Assembly: GCF_000383475.1 (NCBI RefSeq)
Contig: NZ_KB911459.1
Coordinates: 1,006,467 to 1,070,466 of the forward strand
Length of the DNA: 64,000 bases
Reading direction: 5' to 3'
Source of the DNA: Microbacterium sp. 11MF
Lineage (GTDB): Bacteria; Actinomycetota; Actinomycetes; Actinomycetales; Microbacteriaceae
Shown here: positions 57,930-64,000 of the stretch, one piece after another
Layout: each line of letters starts with the position of its first letter
Numbering within the stretch: the stretch's first letter is position 1
Program-made: the position numbers and the translations under genes
Notes under the pieces: model-generated
The model's input: the letters and a program-made list of their open reading frames with translations, nothing else
What the model was told of the DNA's origin: nothing
Database searches by the model: none

Positions 57930-59192
57930 TCATGGCTGGTCCGCGAGGTCGTACACCTCGCGGACCAGCCATTTCTCTTCCACCCGCACCATGACCAGGA
58001 CCTGCGTCAGCTCGTCTCCGACGATCTTCACCGCGGCAGCCCCGCCGTACTCATCCACGACGGCCACTCCGTAGCCGCCGGCGGCTGCAGGAATGTTCCC
58101 GGGGTCGACCGACTCCTCCCCCCACCGCTCGCGGCACGGCGCGTCCGAACACGCGCTCACCGCGTCGACCAGCCGGCGCGCGGCCGCGACGAGCTCCGCA
58201 GGCCCCGTGTCTTCGTGTGCAGGTGGGTCAGCCGGAGCCGAAGACGCCGCCGTCGGGGATGCAGAGGCGGACCTCGGCGGGGCAGTCGAAACGGACCCCA
58301 CAGCGGCCGCCGGTCGGTCCTTCTCGTCGGTCGGCCACAGGGCTCCCGCCAGGATCACAGCGGTCGCCGCTGACGCCGCGACGAGAACCACTTTCCGCCT
58401 GCCCGCCGGGCGTGTCCTCCTCCGACCCCGGACGGCAGAGGTCCGCGTGAACACGGCACGAGTGCGGGCGATGGCGCGACCGACGCGATCGGCGACACCG
58501 CCGTCGACGAGTCGGGTGACGAGGTCGCGCACTGCACTCGTCACCCCGGGCCCGGCGGCGTGCTCGCCGGTGGTCCGCAGCCGCGTGGGCGGCGCCGTAT
58601 CGGCGTCGCGGAGCGAGGTCGGAAGCGGCTCAGGATCGGCCGCCGCGAACAGCAGGTCCTCGACCTCTTCCGATTCGCGGCGCAGCCGGCGTGGATCGTC
58701 GATCGCCTCCACCGCGCGATCCAGCGCCGCACGGAGCGGCGGGTTCGCGGGGTCCAGACCTTTGAGAAGTGCGAGCGTGTCGCGCCGCCAGTCCAGTGTC
58801 CCCGTGAGCGCGAGGACGGGCCGCCCCTCCGTCGTCACCCACCACCGGCCGCAACTCGCACCCAGCCGGTCCGCCTCTGCCGCACCCCGAAGAGCACTGA
58901 CGGCGACGGTGACGAGCGCTCCCGGTGACAGTGCGGCATCCCGCACCACATCGTCGAGCTGCACGGGACAGTGAGCCAGGAGGACGCGCGGCCCGTCCGT
59001 CGTCGCGGCGGCGTCGATGGGAGCGAGGATGTGCTCCGTGTTCAGCGCCGCCCACGCCGGTGAGGCCGCGACGTCGACCGCGTCCACCCAGACGGTGAGA
59101 GGTTCTCCGGCTCGGAGGACGCCGGCGAACGGTGCCTCCGCGAGTGTGAGATCGCGGAGGGCTGCGGGCGTCTCGAGAGTGACGGGGTCCAT
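57930..59192 (-). CDS. Unknown single-pass membrane protein
   Basis: A 420-residue protein not recognised. Residues 1-200 form a soluble domain with TVWVDAVDVAASPAWAALN near 34, GRWWVTTEGRPVLALTG near 116 and LRRESEEVEDLLFAAAD near 174. A basic stretch (RGRRRTRPAGRRK) leads into one membrane helix (about 268-287). A Ser/Pro/Ala-rich linker and a C-terminal domain follow (about 330-420, with two Cys in SACSDAPCRERWG). Topology would place the first half inside. CAGGCT lies six bases before the ATG. It occupies the place where lipB-lipA often lie in actinobacteria. Confidence 0.7.
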   Translation of the reverse strand: MDPVTLETPAALRDLTLAEAPFAGVLRAGEPLTVWVDAVDVAASPAWAALNTEHILAPIDAAATTDGPRVLLAHCPVQLDDVVRDAALSPGALVTVAVSALRGAAEADRLGASCGRWWVTTEGRPVLALTGTLDWRRDTLALLKGLDPANPPLRAALDRAVEAIDDPRRLRRESEEVEDLLFAAADPEPLPTSLRDADTAPPTRLRTTGEHAAGPGVTSAVRDLVTRLVDGGVADRVGRAIARTRAVFTRTSAVRGRRRTRPAGRRKVVLVAASAATAVILAGALWPTDEKDRPAAAVGSVSTAPPRSASASPTAASSAPADPPAHEDTGPAELVAAARRLVDAVSACSDAPCRERWGEESVDPGNIPAAAGGYGVAVVDEYGGAAAVKIVGDELTQVLVMVRVEEKWLVREVYDLADQP

Positions 59193-59297
59193 CCCTCCAG
59201 CCTGGGAAGCCGGTCAGGGTGCGGACGGCCCAGCCTGGCGGCCGGTGGACAGCCGGCATCCGCTCGACAGTGTGAAGAAGTCTGCGGGGCGCGAAGG

Positions 59298-59309
59298 TAG
59301 GCTGAGCAC
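59298..59309 (+). promoter_or_regulatory. Leaderless -10 element for the DUF4191 gene
   Basis: TAGGCT (59298-59303), six bases, ATG at 59310. Confidence 0.55.
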
Positions 59310-60020
59310 ATGGCATCCCGCAGTACCGCACCTGAGAAACGCCCCGGATTCTTCTCGCAGATCCGCTCGCTCTACACGTTCACGCAGAGCGAGTTCCGCT
59401 GGCTGCCGTGGGCCCTCGTCGGCGCAGTCCTCGTCGGGATCGGCGTGGGCATCGGGATCGGGTTCCTCGTGCCGCCGGTGGAGATCTGGAGCGTCATCCT
59501 CTGGGGCGTGAGCGGCCTTCTCATGGGCGTCTTGCTGGCGATGGTCCTCTTGACCCGCCTGTCGACGCGCGTCATGTACCGCAAGCTCGACGGGATGCCC
59601 GGAGCCGTGGGACACGTCCTGTCGACGGGCCTCGGCCGCAGTTGGGTGACCTCGGAGATGCCGGTCGGCGTGAACCCCCGAACGCAGGATGCCGTCTACC
59701 GCGCCGTCGGGCGCGGCGGTGTGGTCATCATCGGCGAGGGAGCCCGTGGACGCCTGACGCGGCTCATCAACGACGAGCGCAAGAAGGTCTCGCGGGTGGC
59801 ATCCGGGATCCACGTCGAGGTCCTCTACGTCGGCGACGGCGAGGGCGACATCCACATCTCCAAACTCGCCAAGACGATCAAGTCGCTGCCTAAGAACGTC
59901 GACCGTGCGACACTCGCCGCCGTCGTCAAGCGCATCGAATCGGTCTCCCAGTCGGTGACCTCGCTTCCGATCCCCAAGGGGATCGATCCGGCGCGCGCCC
60001 GGGCGCAGCGTCCTCGCTGA
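59310..60020 (+). CDS. DUF4191-family membrane protein
   Basis: A 236-residue protein with two membrane helices (about 34-54 and 60-82) and a soluble C-terminal domain. FFSQIRSLYTFTQSEFRWLP near residue 14, ARGRLTRLINDERKKVSRV near 146 and the C-terminal LPKNVDRATLAAVVKRIESV near 193 match DUF4191. It lies next to RDD and glnA as in Mycobacterium. Function unknown. Confidence 0.9.
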   Translation: MASRSTAPEKRPGFFSQIRSLYTFTQSEFRWLPWALVGAVLVGIGVGIGIGFLVPPVEIWSVILWGVSGLLMGVLLAMVLLTRLSTRVMYRKLDGMPGAVGHVLSTGLGRSWVTSEMPVGVNPRTQDAVYRAVGRGGVVIIGEGARGRLTRLINDERKKVSRVASGIHVEVLYVGDGEGDIHISKLAKTIKSLPKNVDRATLAAVVKRIESVSQSVTSLPIPKGIDPARARAQRPR

Positions 60021-60026
60021 TCCGGT

Positions 60027-60455
60027 TCAGCCTCTGACGAGGACGGTGCCGACGGCTTTGTCGTGGAGTCCGCGCTGATCGGCGTCCCAGATGACCGCCG
60101 GGAGGACGACGACGAGCAAGGCCGTGCGCACGATCGGGCGCCACAGGCCCGGCCATCCACCGCGGGCCAATTCGACGCGCATCCCCAGGATGCGATGCCC
60201 CGGGCTTCCCCCGATCGTGGGGATGAAGACGACCTGCAGAACGGCGAAGACGATCATCGGCGCGAACAGTGTCCACCCGGCCTTCTCGGGCAGAGCGAAC
60301 TGGTCGTATCCGAAGAACGCAGTCGCCAGGATGGTCGCTGCCGCGTAGTCGATGAAGAGCGCGCCGATACGACGACCGGGGCGACCGATACTGCCGCGGC
60401 CGGTGGCGGGACGGCCCAACCGTTCTCCGGGATGATCGGGCGAGGACGAGGTCAC
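60027..60455 (-). CDS. RDD-family membrane protein
   Basis: A 142-residue protein with three to four membrane helices. RIGALFIDYAAATILATAFF near residue 30 holds the R-D pair of the family, and TIGGSPGHRILGMRVELARGG near 80 is the conserved loop. The GTG at 60455 has a leaderless TAGTCT box. Divergent from glnA with the GlnR box between them. Function unknown. Confidence 0.9.
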   Translation of the reverse strand: MTSSSPDHPGERLGRPATGRGSIGRPGRRIGALFIDYAAATILATAFFGYDQFALPEKAGWTLFAPMIVFAVLQVVFIPTIGGSPGHRILGMRVELARGGWPGLWRPIVRTALLVVVLPAVIWDADQRGLHDKAVGTVLVRG

Positions 60456-60467
60456 CGCTTCAGACTA
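60456..60467 (-). promoter_or_regulatory. Leaderless -10 element for the RDD gene
   Basis: TAGTCT (60462-60467, minus strand), six bases, GTG. Confidence 0.5.
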
Positions 60468-60478
60468 ATCGCGCCCAC

Positions 60479-60516
60479 GTAACATCCTCGAAACATCGGG
60501 GACACTGCCGAGCAAC
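60479..60516 (+). promoter_or_regulatory. GlnR box upstream of glnA
   Basis: GTAAC-N6-GAAAC-N6-GACAC-N6-GCAAC, all four five-base half sites at exact 11-bp steps. This is the full GlnR a1-b1-a2-b2 layout; only the last half is weak. It ends 10 bp before the glnA -10 box TAGGTT (60527-60532), covering the -35 region. Confidence 0.7.
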
Positions 60517-60526
60517 TGCTTCCCGA

Positions 60527-60586
60527 TAGGTTCGAGGAGCGCCTGATCCGACGGGCGTCGACATCGCACCCGATCTTGGAGACTCC
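60527..60586 (+). promoter_or_regulatory. glnA -10 box and leader
   Basis: TAGGTT (60527-60532) gives a leader of roughly 48 bases ending with TTGGAG six bases before the ATG. Confidence 0.5.
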
Positions 60587-62011
60587 ATGTTCAAAGATTC
60601 TTCCGAGGTGCTTGCTTTCATCAAGGACGAGGACGTCAAGTTCCTCGACATCCGTTTCACGGATTTGCCTGGTGTCCAGCAGCACTTCAACATCCCGGCC
60701 TCGACCGTTGACGAGGAGTTCTTCACGGTCGGCCAGCTCTTCGACGGCTCCTCGATCCGCGGCTTCGCGAACATCCACGAGTCCGATATGCAGCTGATCC
60801 CGGATGTCACGACGGCCTACCTGGACCAGTTCCGCGAGGCGAAGACGCTCGTCATGATCTTCGACATCTACAACCCGCGCACCGGCGAGATCTACCACAA
60901 GGACCCGCGTCAGGTCGCCAAGAAGGCGGAGAAGTACCTCGCCTCCACCGGCATCGCCGACACCGCGTTCTTCGCGCCCGAGGCGGAGTTCTACATCTTC
61001 GATGACGTTCGCTACGAGGTGAAGCAGAACTCGAGCTTCTACTCCGTCGACTCCGAGGAAGGCGCGTGGAACACCGGTCGCGTCGAAGAAGGCGGAAACC
61101 TCGCCAACAAGACGCCGTACAAGGGTGGGTACTTCCCGGTCAGCCCGGTCGATAAGACGGCCGACCTCCGCGACGACATCACCCTCAAGCTGATCGAGGC
61201 CGGCTTCGTGCTCGAGCGCTCGCACCACGAGGTGGGCACCGGCGGCCAGCAGGAGATCAACTACCGCTTCGACACCATGGTGCATTCGGCGGACGACATC
61301 CTGAAGTTCAAGTACATCGTCAAGAACACCTGCGAGGAGTGGGGCAAGGTCGCGACCTTCATGCCCAAGCCCCTCTTCGGCGACAACGGCTCCGGCATGC
61401 ACACGCACCAGTCGCTGTGGCTCGACGGCAAGCCGCTGTTCTACGACGAGAAGGGCTACGGCGGGCTTTCGGACACCGCTCGCTGGTACATCGGCGGCCT
61501 GCTCGCACACGCCCCCGCGGTCCTCGCCTTCACGAACCCGACGATCAACTCGTACAAGCGACTGGTCAAGGGCTACGAGGCTCCCGTCAACCTGGTCTAC
61601 TCGGCGGGCAACCGTTCGGCTGCGATCCGCATCCCGATCACCGGCTCGAACCCGAAGGCCAAGCGCATCGAGTTCCGCGCTCCGGATGCCTCCGGTAACC
61701 CGTACCTCGCCTTCGCGGCGCAGATGATGGCCGGCCTGGACGGCATCATCAACCGCATCGAGCCGCACGAGCCGGTCGACAAGGACCTGTACGAGCTGCC
61801 GCCCGAGGAAGCGAAGAACATCCCGCAGGTCCCGAACTCGCTCCTCGACTCGCTCGAGGCTCTGCGGGCCGACCACGAGTTCCTCACCCGCGGCAACGTG
61901 TTCACGCCCGAGCTCATCGAGACGTGGATCGAGTACAAGATCGAGAACGAGATCAAGCCGATCGCGGCACGCCCGCACCCCTTCGAGTACGAGCTGTACT
62001 TCGGGGTCTGA
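60587..62011 (+). CDS. glnA: Glutamine synthetase, type I
   Basis: A 474-residue type I-beta glutamine synthetase, the main ammonia-assimilating enzyme. FDGSSIRGF near residue 50 is the beta-Grasp signature, [12 protein letters not shown] near 129 and [12 protein letters not shown] near 266 carry metal and substrate residues, and [11 protein letters not shown] near 340 is present. The adenylylation tyrosine lies in [10 protein letters not shown] near 401, so activity can be controlled by GlnE. A GlnR box precedes it and a strong terminator follows. Confidence 0.97.
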   Translation: MFKDSSEVLAFIKDEDVKFLDIRFTDLPGVQQHFNIPASTVDEEFFTVGQLFDGSSIRGFANIHESDMQLIPDVTTAYLDQFREAKTLVMIFDIYNPRTGEIYHKDPRQVAKKAEKYLASTGIADTAFFAPEAEFYIFDDVRYEVKQNSSFYSVDSEEGAWNTGRVEEGGNLANKTPYKGGYFPVSPVDKTADLRDDITLKLIEAGFVLERSHHEVGTGGQQEINYRFDTMVHSADDILKFKYIVKNTCEEWGKVATFMPKPLFGDNGSGMHTHQSLWLDGKPLFYDEKGYGGLSDTARWYIGGLLAHAPAVLAFTNPTINSYKRLVKGYEAPVNLVYSAGNRSAAIRIPITGSNPKAKRIEFRAPDASGNPYLAFAAQMMAGLDGIINRIEPHEPVDKDLYELPPEEAKNIPQVPNSLLDSLEALRADHEFLTRGNVFTPELIETWIEYKIENEIKPIAARPHPFEYELYFGV

Positions 62012-62022
62012 TCCCACGATCG

Positions 62023-62059
62023 AGAAGAGCCCGCCGGCAGGACGCCGGCGGGCTCTTCT
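62023..62059. terminator. Strong terminator of glnA
   Basis: AGAAGAGCCCGCCGGC (62023-62038) pairs perfectly with 62044-62059 around AGGAC, a 16-bp stem, shared with the convergent lipoprotein gene. Confidence 0.85.
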
Positions 62060-62086
62060 GCGTCGCCCGGGAGGTGACGACGTGCG

Positions 62087-62593
62087 TCAGAGACCCTCGT
62101 TGTCGTTGGTCGTCAGCCATCGCTGAAGCTCATCACCGGTGGGCCGCAGGGAGGTTCCCCATGACTGGACCACCGGGGCATCCGTCTCTCCCGACAATGT
62201 GCACAGGTACCCGTCCTCCGTCTCGGCGGGCACGTAGACGAACCATTCCGGCGTCACGGTGCGCCGCACGACGAGCGCGCTGTCCTCATCTACGGTGAGG
62301 GGCTGATCCGGCATGCTCGCGCTGACGCATTCCGAGACCAGCTCGCCCCATTCGGTCGAGTCGAGGACCACAGGCTCAGCGCCGGCGGATACGGACGGCG
62401 AGGGCGACGGAGCGGGTGCAGCCGATGACGCACCGGCTGAGGACGGCGGCACGGCCGAATCGCTGGGTGCGGGTGCCCCGCCGCTCGTCCCTGTAGGGGC
62501 GCATCCGCTGGCAGCCAGCGCCCCGAGGAGAGCGATCGATGCCGCCGCCGTACGTCTTCCGATCTGCGGTCGAACCGCTCTCTGAGGTGTCAT
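62087..62593 (-). CDS. Unknown lipoprotein
   Basis: A 168-residue protein with a lipoprotein signal (ALLGALAASGC, lipid-modified Cys31), then a Ser/Ala/Pro-rich linker to about residue 72 and a small domain with LDSTEWGELVSECVSASMPD near 77 and a second Cys in DGYLCTLSGET near 129. Not recognised beyond that. A leaderless TACGTT box precedes the ATG. Confidence 0.75.
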   Translation of the reverse strand: MTPQRAVRPQIGRRTAAASIALLGALAASGCAPTGTSGGAPAPSDSAVPPSSAGASSAAPAPSPSPSVSAGAEPVVLDSTEWGELVSECVSASMPDQPLTVDEDSALVVRRTVTPEWFVYVPAETEDGYLCTLSGETDAPVVQSWGTSLRPTGDELQRWLTTNDNEGL

Positions 62594-62605
62594 TCCTCGA
62601 ACGTA
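62594..62605 (-). promoter_or_regulatory. Leaderless -10 element for the unknown lipoprotein
   Basis: TACGTT (62600-62605, minus strand), six bases, ATG. Confidence 0.45.
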
Positions 62606-62647
62606 TAGGTGAATGATGCACCGTCACCGAACGATCGGATAACGACG

Positions 62648-62914
62648 TCAGAAGCCCGGCAGGTTGATGTCTTTCGGATCCACCTCGATGTCGCCGACGT
62701 CGTCGGGGCCACCCGTGCCCGGTGCGACCTGGACCTGCGACGCGTCGATGTCGCCGTCGACGTCGTCGGAGACATGTTCGCCCTGCTTCTGCTGCGTCTC
62801 GGTCTCACTGCCGGGGCTGTAGGCGGTGTCCCGGTCGACCCCATCGACCTGGGACTGGGGTGAATCCGTCGCGGGTGTGGGTTCGCCGGAGGGGGAATCG
62901 TGGTGGTTCGTCAT
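62648..62914 (-). CDS. Small acidic protein of unknown function
   Basis: An 88-residue protein, strongly acidic and without predicted structure: polar N-terminus (MTNHHDSPSGEPTPATD), a middle with EHVSDDVDGDID near 46, and an end DVGDIEVDPKDINLPGF. No Cys and no membrane segment. The TAGCGT box six bases before the ATG supports it as a real gene. Not recognised. Confidence 0.6.
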   Translation of the reverse strand: MTNHHDSPSGEPTPATDSPQSQVDGVDRDTAYSPGSETETQQKQGEHVSDDVDGDIDASQVQVAPGTGGPDDVGDIEVDPKDINLPGF

Positions 62915-62926
62915 CCTCGGACGCTA
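62915..62926 (-). promoter_or_regulatory. Leaderless -10 element for the small acidic protein
   Basis: TAGCGT (62921-62926, minus strand), six bases, ATG. Confidence 0.45.
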
Positions 62927-62963
62927 CGCTCCCCCACACCGGGACCACGCCCCCTTGACAGCC

Positions 62964-63872
62964 TCAGTGGGCTGCCGGCGTCTCGGTCTTCGTGTGTCCC
63001 CGGTCCTTGCCGCGCAGGCGTCCGATCAGCAGGATGACTCCGACGATGACGAGCCCGAGGAGCAGACCGGCGACGGCGGACACGAGTGTCTCGCCGATCC
63101 ACACGATGACGGGCCCGGCGGCCTCGAGCAGATGCTCCACACCGTGCAGCAGGTCCGTCGTCCAGTGCCAACCGACCTTGCCCACGTTCTCGAGCACGAG
63201 GTGTCCACCGACCCACAGCATGGCGACGGTGCCGAGGATGCTGATGGCACGGAACACCGCAGGCATGGAGCGTACGATCCGGGCGCCGTTGTGGCGCACG
63301 CGCTTGATCGAGCTCTTCGCCATCTTCAATCCGATGTCGTCGATCTTCACCAGCAGTGCGACGGCGCCGTAGACGAGGAGGGTCATCATGAGGGCGATGA
63401 CCGCCAGGATGGCGAGGGTCTGCCATACCCCGAGGTCCTCCTCGAGGCTGTCAAGCGCAATGAGCATGATCTCGCTCGACAGGATGAGGTCGGTGCGGAC
63501 GGCGCCGAGGACCAGCTTCTTCTCGTCGCGCTCCTCCTCCTCTTCGGCGTGCATGTGGAACCCGAACCACTCGAGCACCTTCTCAGCGCCTTCGAAGCAG
63601 AGGAACGCTCCTCCCAGGATGAGCAGAAAAGGGAGCACCTGCGGGGCGAACGCCGTCAGGACGAGCGCGATCGGGATGATGATGAGGAACTTGTTGACGA
63701 GCGAGCCGAGCGCGATCTTCGCCACGATCGGGAGCTCCCGAGCCGGCGTGACCCCCTGGACGTACTGGGGCGTCACGGCAGCATCGTCGATGACGACACC
63801 GGCTGTCTTGGAAGAGGCCTTCAGGGCGGCGCTCAGGATGTCGTCGACGACGGCCAGCAGTCCAACGGACAT
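62964..63872 (-). CDS. DUF808-family (YedI-like) membrane protein
   Basis: A 302-residue membrane protein of the DUF808/YedI family with about seven helices. LLAVVDDILSAALKASSKTA near residue 4, DDAAVTPQYVQGV near 28, GGAFLCFEGAEKVLEWF near 96 and LVLGAVRTDLILSSEIMLIA near 128 are family segments. The start is the ATG at 63872, with GAAAGG about eight bases upstream; the longer frame adds nine residues. Function unknown. Confidence 0.92.
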   Translation of the reverse strand: MSVGLLAVVDDILSAALKASSKTAGVVIDDAAVTPQYVQGVTPARELPIVAKIALGSLVNKFLIIIPIALVLTAFAPQVLPFLLILGGAFLCFEGAEKVLEWFGFHMHAEEEEERDEKKLVLGAVRTDLILSSEIMLIALDSLEEDLGVWQTLAILAVIALMMTLLVYGAVALLVKIDDIGLKMAKSSIKRVRHNGARIVRSMPAVFRAISILGTVAMLWVGGHLVLENVGKVGWHWTTDLLHGVEHLLEAAGPVIVWIGETLVSAVAGLLLGLVIVGVILLIGRLRGKDRGHTKTETPAAH

Positions 63873-63899
63873 GGGGGTGCCTTTCGGTGTGATCGGCAC

Positions 63900-64000
63900 T
63901 CAGCCGTAGAAGAGATTCTCGAAGGCGCGACGTGCCCGACGCGCGGTACGCAGCCAATCCTCCTCCACCTGCGTGGCGGAGCGCGGCTCATACTCCAAGA
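63900..64000 (-). CDS. C-terminal end of a gene continuing past the window
   Basis: A frame open from the window edge to a TGA at 63900-63902. The visible tail is about 33 residues, reading EYEPRSATQVEEDWL and then ARRARRAFENLFYG. It lies 27 bp upstream of the DUF808 gene on the same strand. Too short to assign. Confidence 0.4.
   Translation of the reverse strand, partial: LEYEPRSATQVEEDWLRTARRARRAFENLFYG

Overview
This window reads as a chromosomal segment of a high-GC actinobacterium, most likely a Microbacteriaceae member close to Microbacterium. The basis is the very high GC content with strong GC3 bias, and actinobacteria-specific families (DUF3000, DUF3093, DUF3159, DUF3710, DUF4191, DUF4193, the septation protein SepH, a DUF7455 protein, a small DUF7882-type protein). 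The gene order also largely follows the conserved actinobacterial core. Genes are densely packed, many overlap by ATGA or GTGA, and no prophage, insertion sequence, CRISPR array or rRNA operon was seen.

Layout. (1) 1-8356, minus strand: relA (cut by the window edge), secF-secD-yajC, ruvB-ruvA, ruvC, a YebC regulator and pdxT-pdxS. (2) 8397-10597: a MocR-type regulator (pdxR) divergent from pdxS and coupled to the pyridoxal kinase gene pdxY, so B6 synthesis, control and salvage sit together. (3) 10619-16966: a HIT hydrolase coupled to thrS, an ArsB/SLC13-type permease, a double-ACT protein, a zinc alcohol dehydrogenase, a YnfA membrane protein and a small conserved protein. (4) 17005-17598: a Gly-Cys-Val tRNA operon and a separate tRNA-Val, each with promoter and terminator. 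(5) 17613-25797: a solitary PemK/MazF-type protein, a sugar-binding lipoprotein without its permease, the ammonium transporter, zapE, a RibD-like reductase, an alpha/beta hydrolase, DUF3000 and RNase D. (6) 25870-29228: a two-gene beta-oxidation operon. (7) 29283-41421: pepN, dxs, aconitase, a LON-domain protein, the dut-DUF3710-DUF3159 operon, DUF3093, DUF4193 and sepH. (8) 41424-47854: a phosphodiesterase, topoisomerase IV (parC, parE), DUF4287 and DUF7455. (9) 47924-52022: the primary sigma factor gene overlapping a CofE-like ligase gene, followed by two tandem ATP-grasp genes. (10) 52245-64000: a PAC2 protein, pepA-lpd-E2, an unknown membrane protein, DUF4191, RDD, glnA, two small unknown genes, a DUF808 membrane protein and the 3' end of one more gene.

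Regulation visible in the sequence. Eighteen genes have a TAGNNT-like -10 box exactly 6 or 7 nt before the start codon and no Shine-Dalgarno, as expected for leaderless mRNAs; this also decides several starts (for example pepA and the DUF4287 gene). glnA and the ammonium transporter gene both carry GlnR-type GTAAC-N6-GAAAC boxes. A LexA-like box overlaps the ruvAB promoter, a LacI-type operator precedes the sugar-binding lipoprotein gene, and a perfect 18-bp palindrome lies upstream of aconitase.

The most interesting candidate for an undescribed system is the sigA-linked set of three ligase genes (CofE-like plus two paralogous ATP-grasps). A second unexplained signal is the heptamer GGATGCC/GGCATCC, counted by eye at about 85 sites across coding and non-coding DNA, several times more than base composition predicts.
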